Part shown: piece after piece, positions 54,437 through 64,000 of the stretch
Position numbering within the stretch: the first letter of the stretch is position 1
How the letters are laid out: each line of letters starts with the position of its first letter
Origin: Lota lota
Taxonomy: Eukaryota; Chordata; Actinopteri; Gadiformes; Lotidae
Direction: 5' to 3'
DNA: 64,000 bases
Assembly: GCA_026745465.1 (NCBI GenBank)
Contig: JACYXH010000589.1
Location: forward strand, 236,001 to 300,000
Made by a program: the position numbers and the translations under genes
Notes under the pieces: generated by a model
The model's database searches: none
What the model was told of the DNA's origin: nothing
Seen by the model: only the letters and a program-made list of their open reading frames with translations

Positions 54437-54529
54437 CATCTCCATGACACTAGACTCTGGCTCTATGATGCTAGGCTATCCTCTGAACCCGAGGTCAAGA
54501 GACTAAATGAGTCTTATTATAACTGACAC

Positions 54530-54929
54530 GGTTCCACTACCCAAACACATATTCAGATCCCATAGTTCCCATAGTGTGACTTCACTACACACATCACTTT
54601 TACTGTTATTGTAATGACACGTAGTCGTGCTCACATTATGACCACATTTTATTCTCTCTCCACAGGTATATGGCTATTATACTATCTTCCATAAAAGAGA
54701 AGCAGTCTAGTTAGCTTAATAGATGACCTTGTTATTCTACTATAGCTCTGTCTTGATTGAATACATTGTAACTAGGAATTCATTGTTTTGGTTTTGATTA
54801 GATTTTCGGATAACAAAACAGCATAATGGGATTTGGTAAATGTAGAACAGGTTAAAATGTATTCCTTGGATGGGGAGACCATAAAACTGGTGTATTTAGA
54901 ATTCCATCTGATAAATTAATCTGTAACAA
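54530..54929. other. No gene recognised
   Basis: Apparently unique A/T-rich sequence between the hairpin region and the dispersed repeat. Confidence 0.45.
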
Positions 54930-55232
54930 TGTCAGTGGCTACACTCCACCTAGGTGGCTTTTCTAGGTTTCTCCAGACACAAGGACACAGGATGGTATTG
55001 TTGAAAGCCGCTTTATTGAAGAGGTTGCAGACAATGAGACATGAAGACAGTGATCCATGTTGCCATGTAGGACATCTCCCTGAGTGTGTGTGGTGATGGC
55101 TGGTTTAACATGTGCACACTGATTACTCAATGTACAACAGGTGTGCAGCCTCACCCAGCCCCAGAGTCCAATCAGTCTGACTCTGGCCAGGTGAGGCTGC
55201 TTCAACCAGCCATCGACCACACCCACTCCACA
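54930..55232 (-). mobile_element. Dispersed LTR-like repeat, copy 2
   Basis: Matches 9019-9336 along its length, including ccacctaggtgg, the tttatt (AATAAA on the minus strand) and the gctggtttaac...gtgcacactgatt...ctcaatgt hairpin region, here more degraded. Bounded by TG and CA. Confidence 0.5.
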
Positions 55233-56377
55233 AACCCCCAACACCAAAATGAGGCTGGGGAGAATCCCCAGCCGGTGCCTACTTTCCCCCCACTAACAAC
55301 CACTAACCCACACTCCATAAAACAAAATACATAAACCTGACACTGACCAGGGTTACCATACCCAACTAAAGCAACGGACTCTTTACCATACCTAAAATAA
55401 TAAATTAAAATAAAACCAATATCCCCACACCTGCCCAGTGTGACCCACCAACCCCCCCCCCCCTCCATCCAGGAGACTATATCAATATATAGATATAGAT
55501 ATATATCTATATATAGCTATATGTGCATCTAAAGATTGACTGGAAAACATGTTACACTCCACACAGTCTCTAATGGCGTATCTCTGAGTTTGAACTACTT
55601 TGAACATCCTAATCAATAAATAAAAATAACCCCCACTTAAATTCCCTCAATACAACCTAATCAATCTGAGTTTAAGATCAAATCCTACTGTGGATATAAT
55701 TTCCAAATCAACTAAGCCAGACAGAGATAAAAGCCAACAGATACTTAATCTAGTCTTTTGATACTATCTTGCACTCACAATATCCACATTTCAAATCAAC
55801 GAATTGATGCATGACACAACTACCTCTGCTCAAAAATAAGTTCATTGATTATATACTTAAGTAAATGCATCCTTTATGCTATTCTAGCACACAATGTGTC
55901 ACAAAGCCCATAATGACGGAATGCAGAACTAGCTAGCTACCACAGACACACTCTGAGCTACAGCATTCAGAAACTTCACCACTCAGGTCTTCTTCAGAAT
56001 CAGCAGCTATGTTCCCCAGTGAGGCCAATTAGGTGCAGCGAATTTGATTCTCTCTTGTGGAAGTATAGAAGCGCAACTTGTTCACTCCTTCTGTCTGGCC
56101 TGCAGAAATACAAATATAGGAAGGTTAATGAAAGTGGCGTAAAAGACCTAGAGTTTTTTTCCCTCATTCACACTCCTATGTTTAGCGTAGTACTAACGAG
56201 GATTTTTATTTTCCCAAGCAGGAAGCTTAAACCTCTCATTGTTTCAAGCTGTTTGTAAATGTTAAAAAGTGGACTGAAAGAGAAGATTCTTCATGAAGAT
56301 CTTATCTGAGACTCCCTTGTGCAGGTAGTACATGCAAGCTGGTTCATGCCTTTGCAGAAGGTTAAGCATATTTGGCT
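55233..56377. other. No gene recognised; short palindromes
   Basis: Contains a small perfect hairpin (ggctgggga/tccccagcc, about 55253-55273), a poly-C tract near 55452 and an alternating TATATAGATAT stretch (55483-55522). The rest is A/T-rich. Confidence 0.45.
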
Positions 56378-56573
56378 TTATAAGGACCTGGTAATGGCTC
56401 TATAGGCTGGACACCAACCTGTAAAGCAGATGAAGTTAAGATGTTCTTCACAAGAGCGTGGCCTCCATGTGGAAGGTTCCACACTGGACACGCCCCCACA
56501 GGGGCTGGAATGTTGTGAGCCTTCGTCCCATTGGTTGAAGTCCATCGGGTCACCGGACATCCAAAACCAGGAG
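56378..56573 (-). CDS. Fucolectin-CTLD gene: last exon (C-type lectin domain, second half)
   Basis: Minus-strand exon with acceptor ggaag before 56573 and a stop at 56378. Encodes WFWMSGDPMDFNQWDEGSQH, then a Cys-rich PCGGV stretch and SCEEHLNFICF, i.e. the second half of a C-type lectin domain with its two conserved cysteines. It lacks an EPN/QPD plus WND calcium-sugar motif (only FNQWDEG is seen), so carbohydrate binding by this domain may be atypical. In frame with the exon at 56766-56979. Confidence 0.8.
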
Positions 56574-56765
56574 CTTCCTAAAAGAGACCTACAAACATTG
56601 AAAGAGATGAAAGAGTTACCTGGGTGGAAGGAAGAATAAAATGGCCAAATATTTAGCTTTTGTTATTTTCATGGTATTTCTGATAAGACAAAGTGATGGA
56701 CAGACAGATGATCATAAGGACAGACAGACTTGATTGCCTGATAGACACCAAGGTCTGGCCAGTAC

Positions 56766-56979
56766 CTGCGCAGGCCCACCCAGAGGTGGCTGGTTAGTGG
56801 GAAGGGGGCGCGAGCCACCAGCTCATCAATCATCTCCTGGTCTTCTGGGCCCATGAGGCTCAGCAGGTCCCAGTGAGAGTCTCTGCAGTAGAGCAGGGCG
56901 TCTGACCAGCACAGCCGTGTCCCCACCAGTGTGATGTTCCTCCCCATCTCCTGAATGGTCATGGAGGGTGCAGCGAGCT
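56766..56979 (-). CDS. Fucolectin-CTLD gene: C-type lectin domain, first half
   Basis: Minus-strand exon, acceptor ttccacag, donor gtactg, phase 1 to 2. Encodes LCWSDALLYCRDSHWDLLSL and then SHLWVGLRR: the first cysteine-helix region and the conserved WVGL core of a C-type lectin fold. Follows the fucolectin exons at 58098-58805 in frame. Confidence 0.85.
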
Positions 56980-57367
56980 CTGTGGAAACAATTTTCAGTG
57001 TGGTGTTGAGGGAGTTCTACTCTCAGCACTGTAAATATACCTCTAAGGATCAGAGTAACACACCTAATCCCCACCCACTATTTAGACACTCAGCAGACAC
57101 TTTTCCATTTCAGAAAGCATTATAAGCGGCATGTAATTAATCGCCAATCAGTGTGGGATGTTTTTAAACACATCCATTTTAAGGGCAAAGTAACAATTTA
57201 AGACACTTGGCAGTTCTTTATCTCAAAAGAAGAACTGCCACAGTCTAATATCAGCACACTTGACTTAAACTGATGTGAAGGGCTATGAGGTGTCTTGGAC
57301 CATACAGAAAACAACTTACTTTGATACTTCACTCTGAAATAGCACAATACAGAACCGTCATGTAGAT

Positions 57368-57846
57368 CAGTGGTGCCCAACCTTTGACTTTAGGTGGACC
57401 ACTAAATTGTCATCAAGACCTTTCGCGGACCACCTCGGATGCAAACGGTAGAAAATAGATAAATACAAATACAGTGGCTGACGAAAGAGTGCCAGAAAAC
57501 TCTTTATACACAAGTATTACTGCAAAAAGCCATGGCCAGTGGGTAGCAGTGGAAAGAAGAAGTCAGCAACGCTGCTTATGCTCCCTTTGTGTTTATTCAA
57601 ACACAAAGCAACACAAAACATCAACGAAAAACCTTAAAATGCAAAGAAGTAACTGCACGAAGCATAACAAAAATAAAAACAAACCATAATACTTTATTTA
57701 ATGAATAGTTTTAATAGTTTTTAAATGATCTATATTCTTTTTTACATTATTGTACATTTGTCTATTAAAATAATAAAGGTTAATGTACCACCTGCAGTAC
57801 CCTCGTGTACCACCAGTAGTACACATACCACAGGGTGAAAACACTG
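57368..57846. mobile_element. hAT (Charlie-like) non-autonomous element
   Basis: Begins cagtggtgcccaacctttga and ends gggtgaaaacactg, inverted ends resembling the CAGTGGTTCTCAACC termini of hAT-Charlie elements. Subterminal gcggaccacc and gtaccacc motifs fit. No transposase. A convincing 8-bp duplication is not seen. Confidence 0.45.
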
Positions 57847-57995
57847 TGTGCAGATTGTGCTCTGGTGAATGCTTTTACCCAAAGTGTCTTACAATACTGC
57901 CGGTGCATACATTTTTATAATAGGTAGCCCCGAGTGGGAATCAAACCCCTAACCCTGACAGTGTTAATGCCATGCTCTACCTGTTGAGCTATAAG
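57847..57995 (-). mobile_element. tRNA-derived SINE
   Basis: On the minus strand: an A box (tagctcaacaggtagagca) and a B box (ggtttgattcc), 30-odd bases apart, then a tail ttgtaagacactttgggtaa and aagcattcacc resembling the conserved 3' end of fish SINEs. It lies in the intron before the C-type lectin exons. Confidence 0.7.
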
Positions 57996-58097
57996 GAACA
58001 GCAGCATTTGCCTTTTGACCAATGATCATTGACCAACAGTGGTACTGGTACACCCATCCCCCTTTGATGATCATGTAATGATGGACTGGGTTCCTAC

Positions 58098-58237
58098 CTC
58101 CATACACTTTGACCTCACACAATATCAAAGCATCTGCTACACCAGAGTTCTTGTAAAAGTTGATGAATCTTCCTTCCATTCCCCAACACTTGACAGTCTG
58201 AGTCAAGCAGCTTGGGTCATCGTTGATGATGGCACAC
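58098..58237 (-). CDS. Fucolectin-CTLD gene: fucolectin domain, second half
   Basis: 140-bp minus-strand exon, acceptor cctcag, donor gtaggaac, phase 2 to 1. Encodes CAIINDDPSCLTQTVKCWGM, then EGRFINFYKNSG and LILCEVKVYG: the C-terminal half of a fucolectin (F-type lectin) beta-sandwich, with C-x-GMEGRF...LCEVKVYG signature. Confidence 0.88.
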
Positions 58238-58516
58238 CTGAGGAAAAGAGACAGAGAGAGAAGATAGAGTAGTCTGGTGAAGGTATCAGAGACCAGATTC
58301 CAGTAGCTGGTGTGTGTCCAGGTGTACTTGAGCAGAGCACCGGTTGTGTTCCTTTATTTTCTGGGAGTATAATATTCTATGCTATTTAATAATTTACACT
58401 TTTAAAGCCGCTTTCTTAAAAGCATGCAGAGGTCATTAGGGATCAAACCCAGAATGTTTTGGCTGGGAGTCTAACAGTATTTAGCAGAAGTAGGGTAGGT
58501 GACACCAGTGATTCAC

Positions 58517-58805
58517 CTTGGATTGTCAATGCCGTTGTTCGCCAGTGAATTCCCGATGAGTATTTCCACACCGTTGAGCCTGAACCTCCAGTCATTCCTA
58601 TTAGAGACCTGGATCTCTGACACCCTGTACACACCAGGCAGCTCCAGCCTCCACCATGGTTTAGCCTGTTCCTGGGTATGGGTGCAGCTGTTGTGCTCCC
58701 ACAGAGGGTCGGTGTTCCCATCGATGGCGCGTTCAGCCACTGCGCCCCAGTTTGTTGAAGACTGAATAGCCTTGCCGCTCAATGCCAGGTTAATGCGGGA
58801 TGCAG
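58517..58805 (-). CDS. Fucolectin-CTLD gene: fucolectin domain, first half
   Basis: 289-bp minus-strand exon, acceptor cattaag, donor gtgaat, phase 1 to 2. Encodes INLALSGKAIQSSTNWGAVA, then AIDGNTDPLWEHNSCTHTQ and PWWRLELPGVYRVSEIQVSN: the N-terminal half of a fucolectin/F-type lectin domain, which binds fucose and calcium. The HxC-like loop (EHNSCTHT) and the following WRL match the family. A secreted glycan-binding immune lectin is the likely role. Confidence 0.9.
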
Positions 58806-59309
58806 CTTAATGGAGAGTGGAACCACAGAATAGTCTGTCAAGTTGCATTCTAGTGTTCAAAACACATTGAAATACTTATACTTATACTAATAATTATAAC
58901 TAGTCATCGGCCCCTAAATGGGGCACATAGAAATACCTGAAAATCCAGGTGACTTCCACAGGAAGATGACAACACCTGGTGATGAGGAAATACTATTTAC
59001 TTAATAAAATAAATACTTCAGCTATTTTCTACAAGCATTTATCCTGCAACTATTGTATCTATGAAATATTCAAACTATTCGTGGTAGGAATCTTACACAC
59101 GCCCACGATCACAAAAACATAGGAGGTCAACTGTCAAACGTTATGGCAGGTACATTTTTATTCAATATAATGAACTGGATAATGATAAATACTGTAGTGC
59201 TGTGTGGAATACCTACCAATGAAACTGCAGATGAGACGACTGGACCCCATGGTTCTGGAGAAACAACATGCCCAGACAATAGCTTACACTTGCCACTAGG
59301 TATACAGCC

Positions 59310-60700
59310 ATACATACATATGAAATTATACATACAACATTATATTGGAAGTGGAAACAAATACATCCTTTGAGATAGAGCCATAAGTAATTGACATGTA
59401 ATATTAATCTTAGGAGTCCAAAAATGAGAAGTCATTACACCATCATAGAGTAATACAATAAAATCCTAAAATAGTTTGTCTCTCTGACTTGAAGATGGTA
59501 CTCACCGGCAGAGTCAGTAGGTCCTTCTGTATGAATGAAGCGTCTGAATCTAGGATCAGCACAAGATAAACTTGAAAAGACTTAAGTAATCCAAAGGCTC
59601 TTCTTTGCAAACATTAGGGTTCTTACAAGGCACTGACGAGTCTCACAGAAAGTGTGAGAAACAAAGTGTGTGCCAATGCCGCGGTCCGGTCGCCAGTATA
59701 CTTAATGCCATACCTAATAGTCTATTCAAATAATATTAGCAAATAGCCACTGTCCTTCAATGAAGGAAGTGCAGGCGGGGCACCAAAACAGCCTCATGAT
59801 TATCGTTGACTGAATTAATTAAATTTAAGATTAAGCACAACTCCCAAAGGTACCATATGGTGAAGTGTCAGACGTAACAATGGCTTCGCCCTGTCCATGT
59901 GAAACTCAATTTAAGGGTATTTAACACATAGATGTCCCTTCATCCTCTGTGCAATGCGTTGACGTGTCTCACACAAAGTGTGAGGCATTTCATTTGGCTA
60001 ATGGCTCGCTGCATACGCGTCAAGGGGGTTGGACAGTAAAATGAGCAATGCCACGGTCAGGTCGTCAGTATACTTAGTGCCATAGCTAATAGTCTATTCA
60101 AATAATGTTTGCAAATAACCATTGCTCTTCACATGCTTCTGTTCAAGCTGGTGCAAAGTGATCTGTAGAGACAGACGTCAGGGCAAGGTACGTAGCAGTG
60201 GGACCATAATCATTTTAAAGTAAGATACACATCTGATATCTGAACATGTAAACCAAAACCGACGTTTGAAAAATAAATGTTTTACATAGAATTACACATA
60301 ATTGGACAATTTAAATTCTAAATTCTAAAATGGTACTTATTAACAATTTATAATGAATACATGGAGAAAATAATACCACCATGTATTTCTTTCCCATTTA
60401 ATATCTTTGCATGTCAAATTGCAGAGGAAGGTACAGAGGCAGACAGAGAAAGACAAGGCTATAGCTAGTAATTAAAACAACTCTTTGACATCTCAACCAA
60501 TCAAAGGGAAGTCTGTTTATTACATGTGAAGCATGATAATAGTGCCAGCAGTGTCAAACCACTACCCTAGACAATGTGTTTTAGTGGTACCATTAAAGGG
60601 ATAAGCCCTGATGATACCATGTGTATAAGTACAAGCATTTCTAGGAGCCTAGGTTTATCAAAGACTTTCAAAGTGAGCTACTCACACTTTGGCTTTCTAA
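59310..60700 (-). repeat. Tandem duplication unit A (leader exon plus promoter)
   Basis: Repeats with a period of about 1.5 kb at 60810-62240 (for example agtttgtctctctgacttg at 59473 and 60971). Each unit contains a leader exon and, upstream, two internal subrepeats (about 59635-59790 and 59955-60140) with gacg[a/t]gtctcaca...gtgtgag and cagtatacttagtgccata motifs. Confidence 0.85.
59506..59570 (-). CDS. Fucolectin-CTLD gene: leader exon, copy A
   Basis: Minus-strand exon ending at donor gtgagt with phase 1; it joins exactly to 58805. Encodes the end of a signal-peptide-like segment (SLSCADPRFRRFIHTEGPTD). The 5' limit is uncertain (an AG at 59571-59572 is one choice); upstream in the same frame is a hydrophobic ITQVFSSL run. 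The same exon is duplicated at about 61004-61068. Confidence 0.55.
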
Positions 60701-60809
60701 ATTACGTTTGATCAATTGATTATTTTAGCTGGTTAGATGGTTAGAATTAACCATCATCATCATTGAATTATCTTAATACGACGAGACCTATGTAATATAT
60801 TTTGTACAT

Positions 60810-62240
60810 CTGTAAGAATATCTGAAATTATACATTCTACATTCTATTAAAAGTGAAAACGAATAGATAATTTGAGATGGAGCTATAAGTAATACACAAA
60901 TTACATTCATCTTAGGTGTCCAGAAATGAGGAGTCTACCATAACAGAGCAATACAAAAAAATATTTAAATAGTTTGTCTCTCTGACTTGAAGATGGTACT
61001 CACCGGCAGAGTCTGTAGGTCCTTCTGTATGAATGAAGCGTCTGAATCTAGGATCAGCACAAGATAAACTTGAAAAGACTTGAGTAATCCAAAGGCTCTT
61101 CTTTGCAAACAGTAGGGTTCTTACAAGGCACTGACGAGTCTCACAGAAAGTGTGAGACACAAAGTGTGAGGCAGACGCGTCCGGGGCTCAGACACTAAAA
61201 TGAGCAATGCCACGGTCCGGTCTCCAGTATACTTAGTGCCATACCTAATAGTCTATTCAAATAATGTTTGCAAATATCCACTGTCCTTCAATGAAGGAAG
61301 TGCAGGCGGGGCACCAAAACAGCCTCATGATTATTGTTAACTGATTTAATAAAATGTAAGATTAAGCACAACTCCCAAAGGTACCATATGGTGAAGTGTC
61401 AGACATAACAATGGCTTCGCCCTGTCCATGTGAAACTCAATTTAAGGGTATATAACACATAGATTTCCCTTCATCCTTTGAGCAACGTGCTGACGTGTCT
61501 CACACAAAGTGTGAGGCATTTCATTTGGCTAATGGCTCGCTGCATACGCGTCAAGGAGGGTGGACAGTAAAATGAGCAATGCCACGGTCAGGTCGTCAGT
61601 ATACTTAGTGCCATAGCTAATGGTCTATTCAAATAATGTTAGCAAATATCCATTGCTCTTCACATGCCCCTGTTCAAGCTGGTGCAAAGTGATCTGTAGA
61701 GACAGACGTCAGGGCAAGGTACGTAGCAGTGGGGCCATAATCATTTCAAAGTAAGATACACATCTGATATCTCTTTTACTCATGAGGACAAGTGTATTCA
61801 GCCTGAACATGTTAATCAAAACGGAAGTTTGAAAAAAGAAATGTTTTACTTAGAATTACACCTAATTTGACTAATTAAATGGTACTCATTAGCAATTTAT
61901 AATGAATACATGGAGGAAGAAATACCACCATGTATTTCTCTCCCATTTAATATATTTGCATACAAATTTAAGAGGAAGGTACAGAGGCAGACAGAGAAGG
62001 ACAAGGCTCTAGCTAGTAAATAAAACAACTCATTGACATCTCAACAAATCAAAGGGAAGTCTGTTTATTGTATTATCAGCATGATAATAGTGCCAGCAGT
62101 GGCAAACCACCACCCTAGACAATACTTTTTTTTAATATCCAAAGACTTCTAATATGTTCAGAATAGTCCCTTATTTAAAACGAGTGCCAGTAACAAAACA
62201 ACAAGATGCAGTTTGCAAGCATTTCTAGGATTAGTTAAAA
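60810..62240 (-). repeat. Tandem duplication unit B (leader exon plus promoter)
   Basis: Second copy of unit A. Includes the leader exon (about 61004-61068) and two subrepeats (about 61130-61290 and 61490-61660). The copies differ at scattered sites; the last 100 bases have diverged. Confidence 0.85.
61004..61068 (-). CDS. Fucolectin-CTLD gene: leader exon, copy B
   Basis: Near-identical to copy A (SLSCADPRFRRFIHTEGPTD) with the same donor. Either copy could be the first coding exon spliced to 58805, giving two promoters with one product, or copy B is the remains of a duplicated gene whose other exons are missing. Confidence 0.5.
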
Positions 62241-62482
62241 ATTAAATTAAAAACATTCAGCAGTAGTCAGATATTGATCAATATAGTATATGTAATCGAA
62301 TTATGTATCATGGGTTATATTTTACAATAGTCAGGGTTATTTTCCGAATTAATTCCTTCTTGTCAAATGAAAGCAGTACAACATGAATGCAGTTCTCTCA
62401 GATCAACATAGTAGAGATTCCCATGCAGGAAACAACATTAGTGGTTTTGGTCGTTTGATTATTTTACTATCAAACAAAGGTC

Positions 62483-64000
62483 CTAGTCTGTTTGATTGAC
62501 AGGTGAGAAGACCAGGGGGGCAGAGTTTATACCTTTATAATCATAGAGACCTGGACTGAGGAATGGATAGAGAGGCTCACTAAAGGTGCAGCCAGTAGCA
62601 GAGTAGATATGAACCCTGGCTTCCACATCATAGAAGGAGACCAGACCCTCATCATAATCAACAAACACCCCCACCTTCTGGAGCTCAGCTCTCAGAGGGA
62701 GAGAGACTTCAGGGTTACTTCTAAATATTAACCCTTCCTTGTTGAATAAAATAGTCCAGTAACCATTCTTAGGGATGGGTTTGATCCCACCGTTTCTGCC
62801 GATGGACTCTCTGGCCACTCCTAAACACCATTCAGTCTTGTCTTTAACCTGGACCTCAAAGTAAAATCTTCCTGAGGAGAAGCTCTGCCTCGTGAGAACA
62901 TTTAGCTTCTGTGTAAATCTCTTAGGGTTGTCTGGGAGGGTCTTCACTACACCTCCATCATGGACTTGTTTCCCATCCCCAGACAGGATGAGCTGGGGTG
63001 GAGCTGTATCAGGATCCAGAGTCACATCTACTTCATACTGCTGGACCCTCTTCAGTTCAGCAGCACGCAGCTTCTTCATCTCCATGTTCAGTGTCTCCTC
63101 CAGCTGATCCAGGGATCTCCTCAAGGTCCCTACGTGTGACGGAGGACGGACATCCACCGTTGTCCAGTCCCTGATGGGTGGAGGATTCTTCAGGGATCTG
63201 AAGGTCTGGAGGAAGTGGAGGTGGTCTTTAGTGTGTGAGAGCTGCTTCACCTCTGAGCTTCTATTGGTTAGATCTTCTATTTCCTGCTCTAGCTCTTTGA
63301 TGAGGTCTTCAACTTCTTTCTCTGTGGATTTCAGTCTCTCTTTAACCGTTTGGTTGAACTCATCCTGCCACTTTTCAATAGAGCGCTTCAGAGCAGTGAA
63401 GACCTGCACACCATCGGCTATCTCTCTGTCTGCGTCTTTCTTGCTCAATTCTACTGTGTCTTTGATCTCCTTAATCTTCAGTTTTCTCTCCTGGATCATC
63501 TGCTGAACTTCAGTCTCTATCTTGCCCAGCTGGGCCGTCTTCACTTCATATTCCTCCTTTAGAGGTACAACAAGATGGGACTTGTGGTCTGTCTCTGTGC
63601 AGAACTGACACACACACACCTGTTCAGTCTGGCAGAAGAGCTCCAGAAGTCGGTCGTGTTTCTTACACATCCTGTCTTCCAGACGGTCCATAGCCTCGAC
63701 CAGCCGATGTTTCTTCAGGACTGCGACTCTCTGATGTGGCTCCAGGTGGGTTTGGCAGAAAGAGGTAAAACACACTAGGCAGGACTTCACAGCCTTCAGC
63801 TGGGTCCCAGTACAGATGTCACAGGGAACTTCTACTGGTTCAACACAAGGCTGCTCTTTGACTTGTACAGAACTTCTAAACTGATCAATCATCTCTGAAA
63901 AAAGAGAGTATTGACCTGTAAATCAGGTCTTGTCTGGAACAGAGTGTTGCAAACAGGACATTTGTGCTGGACTTGGCCATCCCAGAACCTTGTAATACAG
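62483..64000 (-). pseudogene. TRIM (bloodthirsty-related) gene copy with a frameshift after the RING, cut by the window edge
   Basis: The frame from the ATG at 63892 to the stop at 62483 encodes 469 residues: B-box 1-like (CDICTGTQLKAVKSCLVC), B-box 2 (CKKHDRLLELFC, CQFCTETDH), coiled coil, and PRY-SPRY ending SPVNQTD, all close to the protein at 20582-22207. Upstream, 63905-64000 encodes the C-terminal RING half (ITRFWDGQVQHKCPVCN) in a different frame; the change lies at a run of six T within ctcttttttcag near 63898-63905. As read, RING and B-boxes are separated, so a RING-less protein starting at 63892, a pseudogene, or a sequencing error in the homopolymer are the options. The RING N-terminus is outside the window. 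Confidence 0.8.

Noticed and set aside
54275-54526. 83-codon Thr-rich plus-strand frame
   Set aside because: Runs through the perfect hairpin and the CCA array; composition is due to the repeats.
55086-55468. Frames of 82 to 94 codons on both strands
   Set aside because: Overlap the dispersed LTR-like repeat; the same translation appears at 8965-9351 only because the repeat is copied there.
57910-57995. Functional tRNA gene on the minus strand
   Set aside because: A and B boxes are present but the arms do not pair as a full cloverleaf and a SINE tail follows, so it is a SINE.

Overview
This is a stretch of vertebrate nuclear DNA, almost certainly from a teleost fish and most probably a codfish-like (gadiform) species. 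The evidence is: interrupted genes with GT/AG introns; fish-type NLR, bloodthirsty-type TRIM and fucolectin genes; a very high load of (CA)n and longer tandem repeats; and a Gmr1-type LTR retrotransposon, a family first described from Atlantic cod. Species assignment is inference.

Layout. 1-5.3 kb: 5' part of an NLR gene on the minus strand (untranslated first exon, start-codon exon, two N-terminal peptide-repeat exons) running off the left edge and interrupted by an LTR-like insertion. 5.8-8.8 kb: fragment of an NLR gene on the plus strand (two intact LRR exons) ending in a minisatellite and followed by a WDR26-like exon fragment. 9.0-12.3 kb: dispersed LTR-like repeat and a truncated, frameshifted TRIM pseudogene. 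12.8-14.5 kb: four thrombospondin-3-like exons (minus) with the middle of the gene missing. 14.5-19.3 kb: mostly satellites. 19.3-22.2 kb: an intact single-exon TRIM E3 ligase gene (minus) whose flank mirrors that of the 10-11 kb pseudogene. 23.2-28.9 kb: a Gmr1-like retrotransposon with both LTRs, integrase upstream of reverse transcriptase, and several lesions. 29-32 kb: satellites and a partial copy of the NLR upstream region. 32.2-52.4 kb: an almost complete NLR-B30.2 gene (plus): two alternative-looking first exons, start exon, two peptide-repeat exons, FISNA/NACHT, seven 174-bp LRR exons, B30.2. 53.1-53.8 kb: CpG-rich promoter-like region with a possible first coding exon. 54.3 kb: perfect 26-bp hairpin. 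56.4-61.1 kb: fucolectin-C-type lectin fusion gene (minus) with a tandemly duplicated leader exon and promoter. 62.5-64.0 kb: a third TRIM copy (minus), frameshifted after the RING and cut by the right edge.

Function. The recognisable host genes are mainly innate immune: cytosolic NLR sensors, TRIM-type ubiquitin ligases sharing a B30.2 fold with the NLR, and a secreted two-domain lectin. The window looks like an expanding immune-gene cluster in which segments have been duplicated in both orientations, with breakpoints in minisatellites and at transposon ends. Thrombospondin and WDR26 pieces appear to be passenger fragments.
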